Translations under genes and position numbers: made by a program
Notes under the pieces: model-generated
The model's database searches: none
What the model was told of the DNA's origin: nothing
What the model saw: only the letters and a program-made list of their open reading frames with translations
Assembly (NCBI RefSeq): GCF_048266365.1
Contig: NZ_JBLWZP010000001.1
Coordinates: 558,001 to 622,000 of the forward strand
Reading direction: 5' to 3'
Origin: Galbibacter sp048266365
GTDB lineage: Bacteria > Bacteroidota > Bacteroidia > Flavobacteriales > Flavobacteriaceae
Length of the DNA: 64,000 bases
In this document: in pieces, positions 42,364-50,741 of the stretch
How the letters are laid out: each line of letters starts with the position of its first letter
Position numbering within the stretch: the stretch's first letter is position 1

Positions 42364-44757
42364 CTAGTTCCCCGTACGTTGTCTCTCGTTAGCGTTTCCG
42401 GTTTTATGTTTTTTCGCTTTAATATCGTTGTTGCCAAACTTATAGCTCACCGATAATTGAATAGACCTACTATCGAAGTAATATTCGGCATTTTGATACA
42501 CATCATTAACAGTTGTTGTCCTTCTTATTTCAGCAGTTCTAAAGAGGTCGTTTCCTTTTAAAGTAATATTTAAATCTTTATTGAGTAATAAATATTGTAG
42601 CGTTAATGATAATGAGCTTGCTGATTTGGTATCAAAAATCCCATTTACACCTGGAGCCATATACCAATAGTTAACCCCTAAAAGCCATGTTTTGTCTGCA
42701 TTCAGGTTAAAATCATTATAGGTATAAACTGTAGCGTTTAAGCCTTCTTGATCTTCATGATTTTCCTCTAAATTGAATGATGATTTAGAGTAGTTTACAT
42801 CTAATCCGTTATAACTACTCCACCATTTGATTTTATTAAAGGTGTAGTTTTCTGAAAATCCAATGCGGTTAGTGGTTATGAAATTTTCAAAAGTAAAACG
42901 AATTATATTAGTTTGACTATCTGCTAGTGGTACCCTCGAAAAAATATGATCCTCGTAATTATAATAGAGTTTGGTGACAAAATTTTTATAGGTGTTCGTC
43001 AATTCAAAATTATCAATGTAAGATGGTTGTAAAAATGCATTTCCAACAATAGTTTGAAATGGATTCATCCAATAATCATTTGGGTTTAATTGCGCAAAAT
43101 TGGGCCTGTTAATTCGCTTGCTGTAATTAAATGAGAAATTAGAGTTTTCTGTAGCATTATAGGATAGGTAAAACGTGGGAAATAGCTTGGCAAACTCATC
43201 CCTTTGTGACAAATCCAGATTATTGGATTTAGAATCTGTTTGAGTTGCCTCCATTCGCAATCCTAGTTGCATGCTCCAAGAATCATTAAACTTTTTATTG
43301 GCTTGAATATAAGCAGCCTGAATGTCCTCTTTATATTCAAAATCATTTTGGGCTAATGGCATATCAGTGACTGGGTCGTCAACCAAACCGCTGTTGTAAA
43401 ATAAAATATCATTTAATGATTTCGAGCTCGATATTTTTCCTCCAAAACTTAAGTCTACCCATTGTAAAGGATATTCAATATCTAACTTGGCAGAAACATT
43501 GGTAACATCTTGTTTGTTTGTGTTGATACCCCTGTAAAACTGCTCTGAATATGGGTCTTCAATAGTTGAAACACCATCATAAGTTTTAGTGTCCGGATTG
43601 TTATACTTGAAGTAATCTAAATTCAATATTATTTTTCTTCCTAGAGTATCTAATGTAAATCCATTATTGTAGTTTACAGAATGAATCTCAGGGCCTAAGT
43701 CCATTGATCCTTTAGATCGCAGTGACCTTGTGATTTCATTTGTATTATTATCATATACAGCCGTGTATGGAGTGTCGGTGCTTAAGTAATCAGATTTATT
43801 ATATATATACTGCGCTCCCATTTCCCAATTAGATGTTATTTGATAATTGAGATCTATTCTTCCTGAAAGTCCTTTGTTGGAAAATTTGACAGGGGTTGAT
43901 GTAGACCATAGACCATCAGGGAAGTAGGCATCATCTTGTTGATCATAGAAAAAATCTGCGTCACTGTAATTAAGGGAAGATGCTATACTCAACTTGTTTT
44001 TATTGAAATTGAAGCTCCCTCCAACGGAACCTGCAGCGTAAATTCGTTGGGTATAGGAGGATTTTAATTGGGCATTCCATGAGTCCTTTTTAGCTTGTTT
44101 TAAAATAATATTTACAAGTCCGCTATTTCCGGAGGCCTCATATTTTGCCGGAGGTGTTGTAATAACCTCTACTTTCGTAATATCTTCTGAGGCTATAGAT
44201 CTTAGAAAATTGGTCAATTCTTCATCAGAGAGTCGTATGATCTTATCATCAATCATTACTTGAAGATTGCTTTTCCCTATCATTGTAATTTGATCGTTTT
44301 GCACGCGAACTCCTGGTGTTACTCTTAAAACTTCAAGCGCATCTCCTTGAGACGCTTTCGATGAGTTCTCTACATTAAAAACCAATCGATCTATTTTTTG
44401 TTCAATCAGCTTCTTTTTTCCAACAATCGCGACCTCTTCTAACTCTAAGGTGTTTACAATTTCAATAACCCCTAGGTTAATAGGTTTTTCTGCTACTGTT
44501 AAGCTTTTAGAATAAAGTATTTGACCGACATAGAGTACTTGTAATGTATAATTTCCTTTAGCAACACTTAAATTAAATGAACCATTAGCATCAGTAACTG
44601 TACCTGCAATAATTGAAGATCCATTATTCTTTAAAATTACTTCTGCAAATTCTAAATTCTTTTGAGTTTCTGTTTCTAAAACACGACCTGTGATTTGTGA
44701 TTGTGCGCTTACGGCAAGGCATGAGAATGCCATTAGAATAATTATTATTTTATCCAT
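42364..44757 (-). CDS. Outer-membrane beta-barrel TonB-type receptor (OMP_b-brl_3)
   Basis: This 797-residue outer-membrane protein has signal peptide MDKIIIILMAFSCLAVSAQS, an N-terminal CarboxypepD_reg-like domain (about 22-95, ITGRVLETETQKNLEFAEVI) and a plug-like domain with DALEVLRVTPGVRVQNDQ and VEVITTPPAKYEASGNSGLV. A C-terminal barrel of the OMP_b-brl_3 kind carries FNFNKNKLSIASSLNYSDAD and FSFNYSKRINRPNFAQLNPN. No SusD partner is adjacent. Members of this group are TonB-dependent transporters of unknown cargo. The gene is complete and runs away from the thioredoxin gene, which is divergently oriented 214 bp away. Confidence 0.9.
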   Translation of the reverse strand: MDKIIIILMAFSCLAVSAQSQITGRVLETETQKNLEFAEVILKNNGSSIIAGTVTDANGSFNLSVAKGNYTLQVLYVGQILYSKSLTVAEKPINLGVIEIVNTLELEEVAIVGKKKLIEQKIDRLVFNVENSSKASQGDALEVLRVTPGVRVQNDQITMIGKSNLQVMIDDKIIRLSDEELTNFLRSIASEDITKVEVITTPPAKYEASGNSGLVNIILKQAKKDSWNAQLKSSYTQRIYAAGSVGGSFNFNKNKLSIASSLNYSDADFFYDQQDDAYFPDGLWSTSTPVKFSNKGLSGRIDLNYQITSNWEMGAQYIYNKSDYLSTDTPYTAVYDNNTNEITRSLRSKGSMDLGPEIHSVNYNNGFTLDTLGRKIILNLDYFKYNNPDTKTYDGVSTIEDPYSEQFYRGINTNKQDVTNVSAKLDIEYPLQWVDLSFGGKISSSKSLNDILFYNSGLVDDPVTDMPLAQNDFEYKEDIQAAYIQANKKFNDSWSMQLGLRMEATQTDSKSNNLDLSQRDEFAKLFPTFYLSYNATENSNFSFNYSKRINRPNFAQLNPNDYWMNPFQTIVGNAFLQPSYIDNFELTNTYKNFVTKLYYNYEDHIFSRVPLADSQTNIIRFTFENFITTNRIGFSENYTFNKIKWWSSYNGLDVNYSKSSFNLEENHEDQEGLNATVYTYNDFNLNADKTWLLGVNYWYMAPGVNGIFDTKSASSLSLTLQYLLLNKDLNITLKGNDLFRTAEIRRTTTVNDVYQNAEYYFDSRSIQLSVSYKFGNNDIKAKKHKTGNANERQRTGN

Positions 44758-44971
44758 TAGTTGGTTTAATTGAGTTTTGCTTTAAAGGAAGTGATTTGTA
44801 CTTTTTTTGATAAAGAAAAAGGGGTTATGAGCAACTGAATTGCCAGAAATAATAAACCCAAAACCAAGCCTTTTATGAACATAGTACTGCACAAAGATAA
44901 GAATTGAACGGAATTGCGACATTTTGCTTATTTTTCAGTCTTTAGAATATAGAAATTAAATTATTGAAATT

Positions 44972-45682
44972 ATGAAATACCTTGTTCTACTCTTTTTTTT
45001 AAGCTATTCCATAACCTCATTTTCCCAAATAGAATACTATTCGACTAACGGAAAAAATAGGCTAACCAAGACAAAATTAGATAACTTGCTTTTGCAACAA
45101 CAAGAAAAATTAGGTGATAAACTAAAAGGCATGTCCTTGGTAGCGCATACGACAAGAACAGAGACTAAACAGGATTCCGTTATTCACTTTGTTACTTTTG
45201 GGGTTAAAGGAGCAGAATCTTTTACTAATAATTTTTCAGATTACTTGGAGAAACCTTTCCCAGACTTTAAATTGTCTGATTTAAAAGGAAAAGAAATTAC
45301 ATTGGAAGATTTGAAAGGCAAGCCAACAATTATCAATTTTTGGTTTACCAGATGTGCCCCTTGTATCGTTGAAATGCCTATCCTAAACAAAATTAAAGAA
45401 GAATATAGCTCGGACTTTAACTTTGTTGCGCTAACATTCGAAACGCAACAAGATGTAGAAAAATTTTTAGAAAAATACGATTTCACTTTTAACCATATAG
45501 TAGGTGCAAAGGATTTTATGGACAAAATGGAAATAAAAGCCTATCCTCTAAATTTTTTCTTGGATAAGAATGGAATAGTAAAAGAAGTAAAATACGGAAT
45601 CCCAAAAATCAAAGATGAAAACGGCGAAATTAAAATGGGAGATGGCAAAAAGTTCATCGAAATTTTACAAGATCTGAGATAA
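44972..45682 (+). CDS. TlpA-like exported thioredoxin-fold protein
   Basis: This 236-residue protein has a Sec signal peptide (MKYLVLLFFLSYSITSFSQ). After a short N-terminal domain, residues 95-225 form an AhpC/TSA-Redoxin-type fold with PFPDFKLSDLKGKEITLEDL and the redox motif CAPC at 128-131 in FWFTRCAPCIVEMP. The cis-Pro is in IKAYPLNFF. Such proteins reduce disulfides in the periplasm or on c-type cytochrome maturation substrates. No cytochrome maturation gene is nearby. It reads away from the beta-barrel gene and stops 410 bp before locus D. Confidence 0.88.
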   Translation: MKYLVLLFFLSYSITSFSQIEYYSTNGKNRLTKTKLDNLLLQQQEKLGDKLKGMSLVAHTTRTETKQDSVIHFVTFGVKGAESFTNNFSDYLEKPFPDFKLSDLKGKEITLEDLKGKPTIINFWFTRCAPCIVEMPILNKIKEEYSSDFNFVALTFETQQDVEKFLEKYDFTFNHIVGAKDFMDKMEIKAYPLNFFLDKNGIVKEVKYGIPKIKDENGEIKMGDGKKFIEILQDLR

Positions 45683-46029
45683 AAATGTATGCCAACACCA
45701 CCTTAGCTGTGATCCAACGGTAATTATATTGAACCGAAAAGTTTGTCTGGTCAATAGAAAGTATGGATTTTCGGGAACTACTTTTAATCATTAAGTAAAA
45801 GTGTATTAGAGTTTGGAGCAGTACGCAACACAGGAGCAACCGAGGTGATTTTTACTTTTCCGTTAACTGAGCTTCCTAGATCAATAGGACATTACTGTAT
45901 TTTTTAAGGGGTTATAGGGGAGATGTAATCATTTGTGTTCAATCAATAAATGTTAAATTAACATTTTATTTTGTTTTTAGTAAATGTAAAATATACATTT
46001 ACAATCAAACTAAATGTGAACTAGTAAAC
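45683..46029. other. Non-coding region with AT-rich inverted repeats ahead of locus D
   Basis: There is no gene. AAATGTTAA-a-TTAACATTT (45948-45966) is a perfect 19-bp odd-centre palindrome, and GTAAATGTA (45980-45988) pairs with TACATTTAC (45994-46002). They lie 60-145 bp upstream of the susC start and could be promoter-region sites for a further regulator. A short plus-strand frame ending near 45908 (FGAVRNTGATEVIFTFPL) resembles no family I can name. Confidence 0.5.
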
Positions 46030-46065
46030 ATACAATCGATTGTATTCTTTTTTGGCAATCGATTG
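46030..46065 (+). promoter_or_regulatory. Two LacI-type operator palindromes upstream of locus D susC
   Basis: ATACAATCGATTGTAT (46030-46045) is a perfect 16-bp palindrome, and its core CAATCGATTG recurs at 46056-46065. The centres are 23 bp apart, about two helical turns, and the second ends 27 bp before the susC ATG at 46093. A palindrome with a central CG is the hallmark of LacI-family operators. The last gene of this locus (59800-60837) encodes a LacI regulator. Confidence 0.75.
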
Positions 46066-46092
46066 TAATTATCTTAATCAAACTTCAACTTT

Positions 46093-49074
46093 ATGAAAAC
46101 AACACAAATTTTTGGCTTTCGGGTTGGCATACTAATGGTTTGCCTGACCTTGTTTAGCTTCTGTTCAATGTATGGGAAGGGGATGGATTCTTCTTTCCAG
46201 CAGCCAATTACCGGAAGTGTGACTTCCAGCGATGGTATGCCACTACCAGGGGTTAGTATTCTTGTTCAGGGTACCAGCACTGGAGTCGTTACTAATTTTG
46301 ATGGGACGTTTCAATTGGATGCATCTTCAGATGCTACCTTGGAATTTTCTTATATTGGATTTAAAACCCAAACGATTGCCGTTGATGGCCGTTCTACCAT
46401 TAATGTTGCGATGGAGGAAGATCTTGCACAATTGGATGAAGTAGTCGTGGTGGGGTATGGTACCCAAAAGCGTTCCGATGTTACCGGGTCAGTATCTTCT
46501 GTACCGGAAGGTCGTTTAGAGAACTTACCGATTACCAATGTGACTCAAGCGATTCAAGGGACTACTGCCGGTCTTACCATTACTGAAGGTTCTTCAGTTC
46601 CTGGGAGTACAGGTGGTATTCAGATTCGTGGGGTAAACTCTATTAATGCTAACACAAGTCCTTTTATTGTTGTTGATGGCACCCCTTTTTATGGATCCAT
46701 GAATGACATTAATACAAGAGATATTAAGTCTATTGAAATTTTGAAAGATGCTTCTGCGGTGGCTATTTACGGTACACGTGGTTCTAATGGGGTGATATTG
46801 ATCACTACAAAACGTGGGGTGTCCGGTAAACCGAGTATAAACTATTCGGTCTATACGGGTTTAGAGAGTATTTCACATATATTGGAACCTCGTGGTCCCG
46901 AAGCTTATGTACAAAAGTACAGGGAGTACATGCGTGCTAGAGGTCTTGAACAAACCGGGGTATTATTAAACCAGGCTGAAATTGATAATTACAATGCCGG
47001 TATCACTACGGATTGGATTGATGCAACAACCCAAGCCGGTAGCATTCAGGAGCATAATTTAAGTATCAGAGGTGGTACCGAAGATGCTAAATATTTCCTT
47101 TCCGGTAGTTATTTGGATCAAGATGGTGTGATTAAAGGGTATTCTTTTAAAAAGGTCAACCTGCGTACAAATCTTGATTTGAAGGTTACCGATTATTTAA
47201 AGGTGGGCTTAAATGCTTTCTTTGCCAATAATAATACTGATGGCGGTAGAGCGAACCTGTTAAATGGTTCGGCGATGAGCCCGTATTCAGTGCCTTATCA
47301 AGAGAATGGTAATTACTTAATCTTCCCGATGTCCCCAGAGCAGTTGTGGGAGAATCCACTTTTAGGACTCACTACTGATAGGACAGAGCGCGATAATAAT
47401 TTATCCGGGACACTCTTTGCAGAGCTTACTCCCGGATTTGTAAAAGGATTAAAATACCGTATCAATGCTTCTTATACCTCTAATCCATATCATTATGCGA
47501 ACTATAAAGGTAGAGCAGCCAATGACCAGAATGGTACCGCGGATATTAAAGATTATAAAGAAAATAACTGGATTGTTGAAAACATATTGACCTATACCAA
47601 GGATATAGGAAAACATCATTTTGACCTTACGGCACTGTACAGTGCGCAATCCAACGAGTTTTTTGAATCTACCTCCAGAGGGGTTGGTTTTATAAACGAT
47701 GAGCTGTCATATAACAATATTGAATCCGCTCAGAACATTTCAGCTTCTTCTGATAGCTGGAAATCGACGCTGCTTTCTCAAATGGGACGTCTTAATTATT
47801 CTTATGACAGTCGTTATTTATTAACTTTAACTGCACGACGTGACGGGTATTCTGCCTTTGGAGCCAATACAAGTAAGTATGGGGTGTTCCCAAGTGTGGC
47901 ATTGGGTTGGAATATTCACAATGAGAACTTTTTATCCGGAAATGATGCGATCAATCAATTAAAGCTGCGATTGTCTTATGGTGAAACAGGAAACCAGGCC
48001 GTAGCCGTTGGACAAACAGCCACTACTGCAGGTACGGTATTGTATCCCTTCGGAGGCTCTGCTTTAATTGGAACCTTTTTGGATGGACTTGGTAACGCTA
48101 ACTTGAACTGGGAGACGACAACTTCCATGAACATAGGATTGGATTTTGGTATTTTGAGAAACAGAATCGCCGGTTCTGTGGAGGTCTATAGAAGTAAAAC
48201 CAGAGATATACTACTTAGAAGAAGTATCCCTGTAATTACTGGATCGGAAAGTATTTGGGATAACCTAGGAGAGATGCAAAACACAGGTTTTGAGGTTACC
48301 TTGAATACTAAGAATATTCAGAATGATAATTTTACCTGGGAAACTTCCATTAACTTTTCCACCTATACCAACGAGCTTTTAGAGATTTACGGTGACGGAG
48401 AAGATGATATTGCGAACCGATGGTTTATTGGAAAACCATTAAACGCGATCTATGATTATAAAATGGTAGGGATATGGCAAGAAGGTGAGGATAACTCACA
48501 ATGGGATCCGACGGCTCAATCGGGTGATATCAAATTTGCTGATATCAACGGTGATGGCGTGATCGATCCTGAGAATGACAGAACCTATTTGGGATCCAGC
48601 CTTCCAGATTGGACTGGCGGGATTACCAATACTTTTACCTATAAGAATTTAAGTATGAGTTTCTTTATTCAAACTGTTCAGGGAGTGCTAAAAGGTAATC
48701 CAGATATGAACTACGGTGATGAGGCCGGAAGAAGAAATACCCCAAAAGAGGTAGGGTATTGGACTCCGGAGAATCAGAGCAATGAGTGGCCTTCTATCGG
48801 CTATAGAAATACCCGTGGATATGGGTATGCCCGGGACGCCAGTTTTGTTCGAATTAAGGATGTTCGCTTGAGTTATAGAATCCCAAGTGAATTTACAGAG
48901 CGCTATGGTATTTCTGATTTAATGTTTTATGTAGCGGGAAGGAACCTTTACACCTTCACCGATTGGATTGGATGGGATCCGGAGAGCAATCAATCTTATA
49001 GAGGCTCAGACACTTGGACCAATAACTATCCTGTAGTTCGTTCGATTTCACTAGGAATGAATTTATCGCTTTAA
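46093..49074 (+). CDS. SusC/RagA TonB-dependent receptor (locus D)
   Basis: This 993-residue receptor has an N-terminal signal segment (GILMVCLTLFSFCSMYGKGM), a CarboxypepD_reg-like domain (about 37-110, ITGSVTSSDGMPLPGVSILV), the TonB-box-like LDEVVVVGYGTQKRSDVTGS, a plug with IRGVNSINANTSPFIVVDG and ILKDASAVAIYGTRGSNGVI, and a barrel ending in RSISLGMNLSL. It has no STN domain, consistent with LacI control. It is the first gene of the glycan operon, two bases ahead of a possible longer start for SusD. It probably imports the oligosaccharides made by the enzymes encoded downstream. Confidence 0.95.
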   Translation: MKTTQIFGFRVGILMVCLTLFSFCSMYGKGMDSSFQQPITGSVTSSDGMPLPGVSILVQGTSTGVVTNFDGTFQLDASSDATLEFSYIGFKTQTIAVDGRSTINVAMEEDLAQLDEVVVVGYGTQKRSDVTGSVSSVPEGRLENLPITNVTQAIQGTTAGLTITEGSSVPGSTGGIQIRGVNSINANTSPFIVVDGTPFYGSMNDINTRDIKSIEILKDASAVAIYGTRGSNGVILITTKRGVSGKPSINYSVYTGLESISHILEPRGPEAYVQKYREYMRARGLEQTGVLLNQAEIDNYNAGITTDWIDATTQAGSIQEHNLSIRGGTEDAKYFLSGSYLDQDGVIKGYSFKKVNLRTNLDLKVTDYLKVGLNAFFANNNTDGGRANLLNGSAMSPYSVPYQENGNYLIFPMSPEQLWENPLLGLTTDRTERDNNLSGTLFAELTPGFVKGLKYRINASYTSNPYHYANYKGRAANDQNGTADIKDYKENNWIVENILTYTKDIGKHHFDLTALYSAQSNEFFESTSRGVGFINDELSYNNIESAQNISASSDSWKSTLLSQMGRLNYSYDSRYLLTLTARRDGYSAFGANTSKYGVFPSVALGWNIHNENFLSGNDAINQLKLRLSYGETGNQAVAVGQTATTAGTVLYPFGGSALIGTFLDGLGNANLNWETTTSMNIGLDFGILRNRIAGSVEVYRSKTRDILLRRSIPVITGSESIWDNLGEMQNTGFEVTLNTKNIQNDNFTWETSINFSTYTNELLEIYGDGEDDIANRWFIGKPLNAIYDYKMVGIWQEGEDNSQWDPTAQSGDIKFADINGDGVIDPENDRTYLGSSLPDWTGGITNTFTYKNLSMSFFIQTVQGVLKGNPDMNYGDEAGRRNTPKEVGYWTPENQSNEWPSIGYRNTRGYGYARDASFVRIKDVRLSYRIPSEFTERYGISDLMFYVAGRNLYTFTDWIGWDPESNQSYRGSDTWTNNYPVVRSISLGMNLSL

Positions 49075-49106
49075 GCATGCTAACTAAAGAATTAAAACAT
49101 AAGAAG

Positions 49107-50714
49107 ATGAAAAAATATATAAAAATAATGGCTCTTGTTGTGGGACTTAGCGGCACTTGCCTGGTCTCTTGCAACGATAGTTTTTTGGAGGAGGATATCG
49201 AGTCCGCATATACTCCGGAGTCCTTGAATGATGAACTTGGTTTTGAATCAGCACTTATTGGACTCTACCAACAAGTGAGTACGTTCTATACCCAGAGTGG
49301 TAACCAAGGTTGGGTAGGAGTATGGCAAGTAGGAACAGACATTGTTTGGCCAACACAGCCTCAGGGTATCGAGGTACCTTATTATGAATACGATCTGCTT
49401 ACTCCAGATGATGAGGCCGCTTTCCAAACCTGGAGAAGGGCGTATAATGTTATTGAAAATGCCAATAGTATTATTTACAGTGCAGAGCATCCAACCGGAG
49501 GCGCCCTGGATATGACGGCTGATCAATTAAAACTAATTAATGCAGAGGCTAGGTTCTTTAGAGCGCGCTCTTATAATTTGCTGGCTACCTTATTTGGCGG
49601 AGTGCCACTGGTTACGGAGCCTATTGCTGAGCCAAAGCTCGATTACACAAGAGCCTCCTTGGAGGAGGTGAATGCTCAAATCGAAGCGGATTTATTGTAT
49701 GCCTCTCAAAACCTTCCGTCCATTGACAACACTCCCGCTGAGGCTAGAGTTAGTCGTTTTGCTGCCAATCAGTTGTTTGCGAAGTTTTACCTTCGTGTAG
49801 GAGAGCCAGGTAAGGCAGAAGATCAGGCGGATCTAATTATTGATAGTGGTAAGTTTCAGTTGGTAGATGAGCGTTATGGAGTGAAATCCGATCAACCTGG
49901 GGATCCGTTTTCGGATATGTTCTTCAAGGGTAATCAGCGTAGATCACAAGGGAATACTGAAGCCATTTGGGTGTTAGAGAATGAGAACCCTAGTGATGTT
50001 CGCGGTGGAAGTACCGGAGATCCTCAACAAAGACGTGTTTGGGGTGCAGGTTATCACAACAGAAACGGTATGATTCCGGCGGATTCTCTTGGAGGGCGTG
50101 GAATTGCTAGAATTCGTTTGAACAACTGGGTGTTGTATGATTTATATGAAGATGGTGATGTTAGAAATTCTAAATACAACATTCACAGAAGGTTTAGATA
50201 TAACAATCCTGATTTCGAGCAGTATGGAGAGTATGTGCCTTACTCAGGACCTGATACACTGTTTATCATCAATCCTTATACCTTGAAGTGGGGGCATTTT
50301 GATCCAAGAGATACATTTGGATACGGAATGTGGAAAGATTTTATCTTGATGCGTTTAGGAGAGACCTATCTTTTAAAAGCTGAAGCGCAGCTCATGCAGA
50401 GTAATCCTTCCGGTGCTGCCATTACCATTAATGCGCTACGTCAAAGAGCCAATGCTCCTGCGGTATCAGCTTCTGATATCGACTTGGACTTTATCTTGGA
50501 TGAGCGTGTTCGTGAGCTGTTGGCAGAGGAAAATCGAAGAATGACCCTAATGCGTACCGGTACACTTGTCGAGCGTGCAAATGAACATAATAGCGATGCG
50601 CCTGTTGGGATGCAAATCCAAGGATTATCGGATACACATCTGTTACTTCCTATACCTTTACGGGAGATTCAGTTGAATAAGGAAAACAAACTTGAGCAGA
50701 ACCCCGGTTACTAG
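49107..50714 (+). CDS. SusD/RagB surface lipoprotein (locus D)
   Basis: This 535-residue lipoprotein starts at ATG 49107, which gives MKKYIKIMALVVGLSGTCLV followed by a lipobox ending SC. An in-frame ATG 30 bases upstream lacks a clean signal peptide. SusD hallmarks are ESALIGLYQQVSTFYTQSGN, NAEARFFRARSYNLLATLFG, MRLGETYLLKAEAQLMQSNP and the end LPIPLREIQLNKENKLEQNP. It partners the SusC just upstream. Its enzymes follow directly, so its ligand should be an arabinose- and uronate-containing glycan (inference). Confidence 0.95.
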   Translation: MKKYIKIMALVVGLSGTCLVSCNDSFLEEDIESAYTPESLNDELGFESALIGLYQQVSTFYTQSGNQGWVGVWQVGTDIVWPTQPQGIEVPYYEYDLLTPDDEAAFQTWRRAYNVIENANSIIYSAEHPTGGALDMTADQLKLINAEARFFRARSYNLLATLFGGVPLVTEPIAEPKLDYTRASLEEVNAQIEADLLYASQNLPSIDNTPAEARVSRFAANQLFAKFYLRVGEPGKAEDQADLIIDSGKFQLVDERYGVKSDQPGDPFSDMFFKGNQRRSQGNTEAIWVLENENPSDVRGGSTGDPQQRRVWGAGYHNRNGMIPADSLGGRGIARIRLNNWVLYDLYEDGDVRNSKYNIHRRFRYNNPDFEQYGEYVPYSGPDTLFIINPYTLKWGHFDPRDTFGYGMWKDFILMRLGETYLLKAEAQLMQSNPSGAAITINALRQRANAPAVSASDIDLDFILDERVRELLAEENRRMTLMRTGTLVERANEHNSDAPVGMQIQGLSDTHLLLPIPLREIQLNKENKLEQNPGY

Positions 50715-50741
50715 GACTGCCCAAAGAAAAATAAAAAAACA

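Noticed and set aside
45683..45908. Possible small gene reading FGAVRNTGATEVIF
   Set aside because: The frame has no clear start and no recognised family; treated as non-coding.
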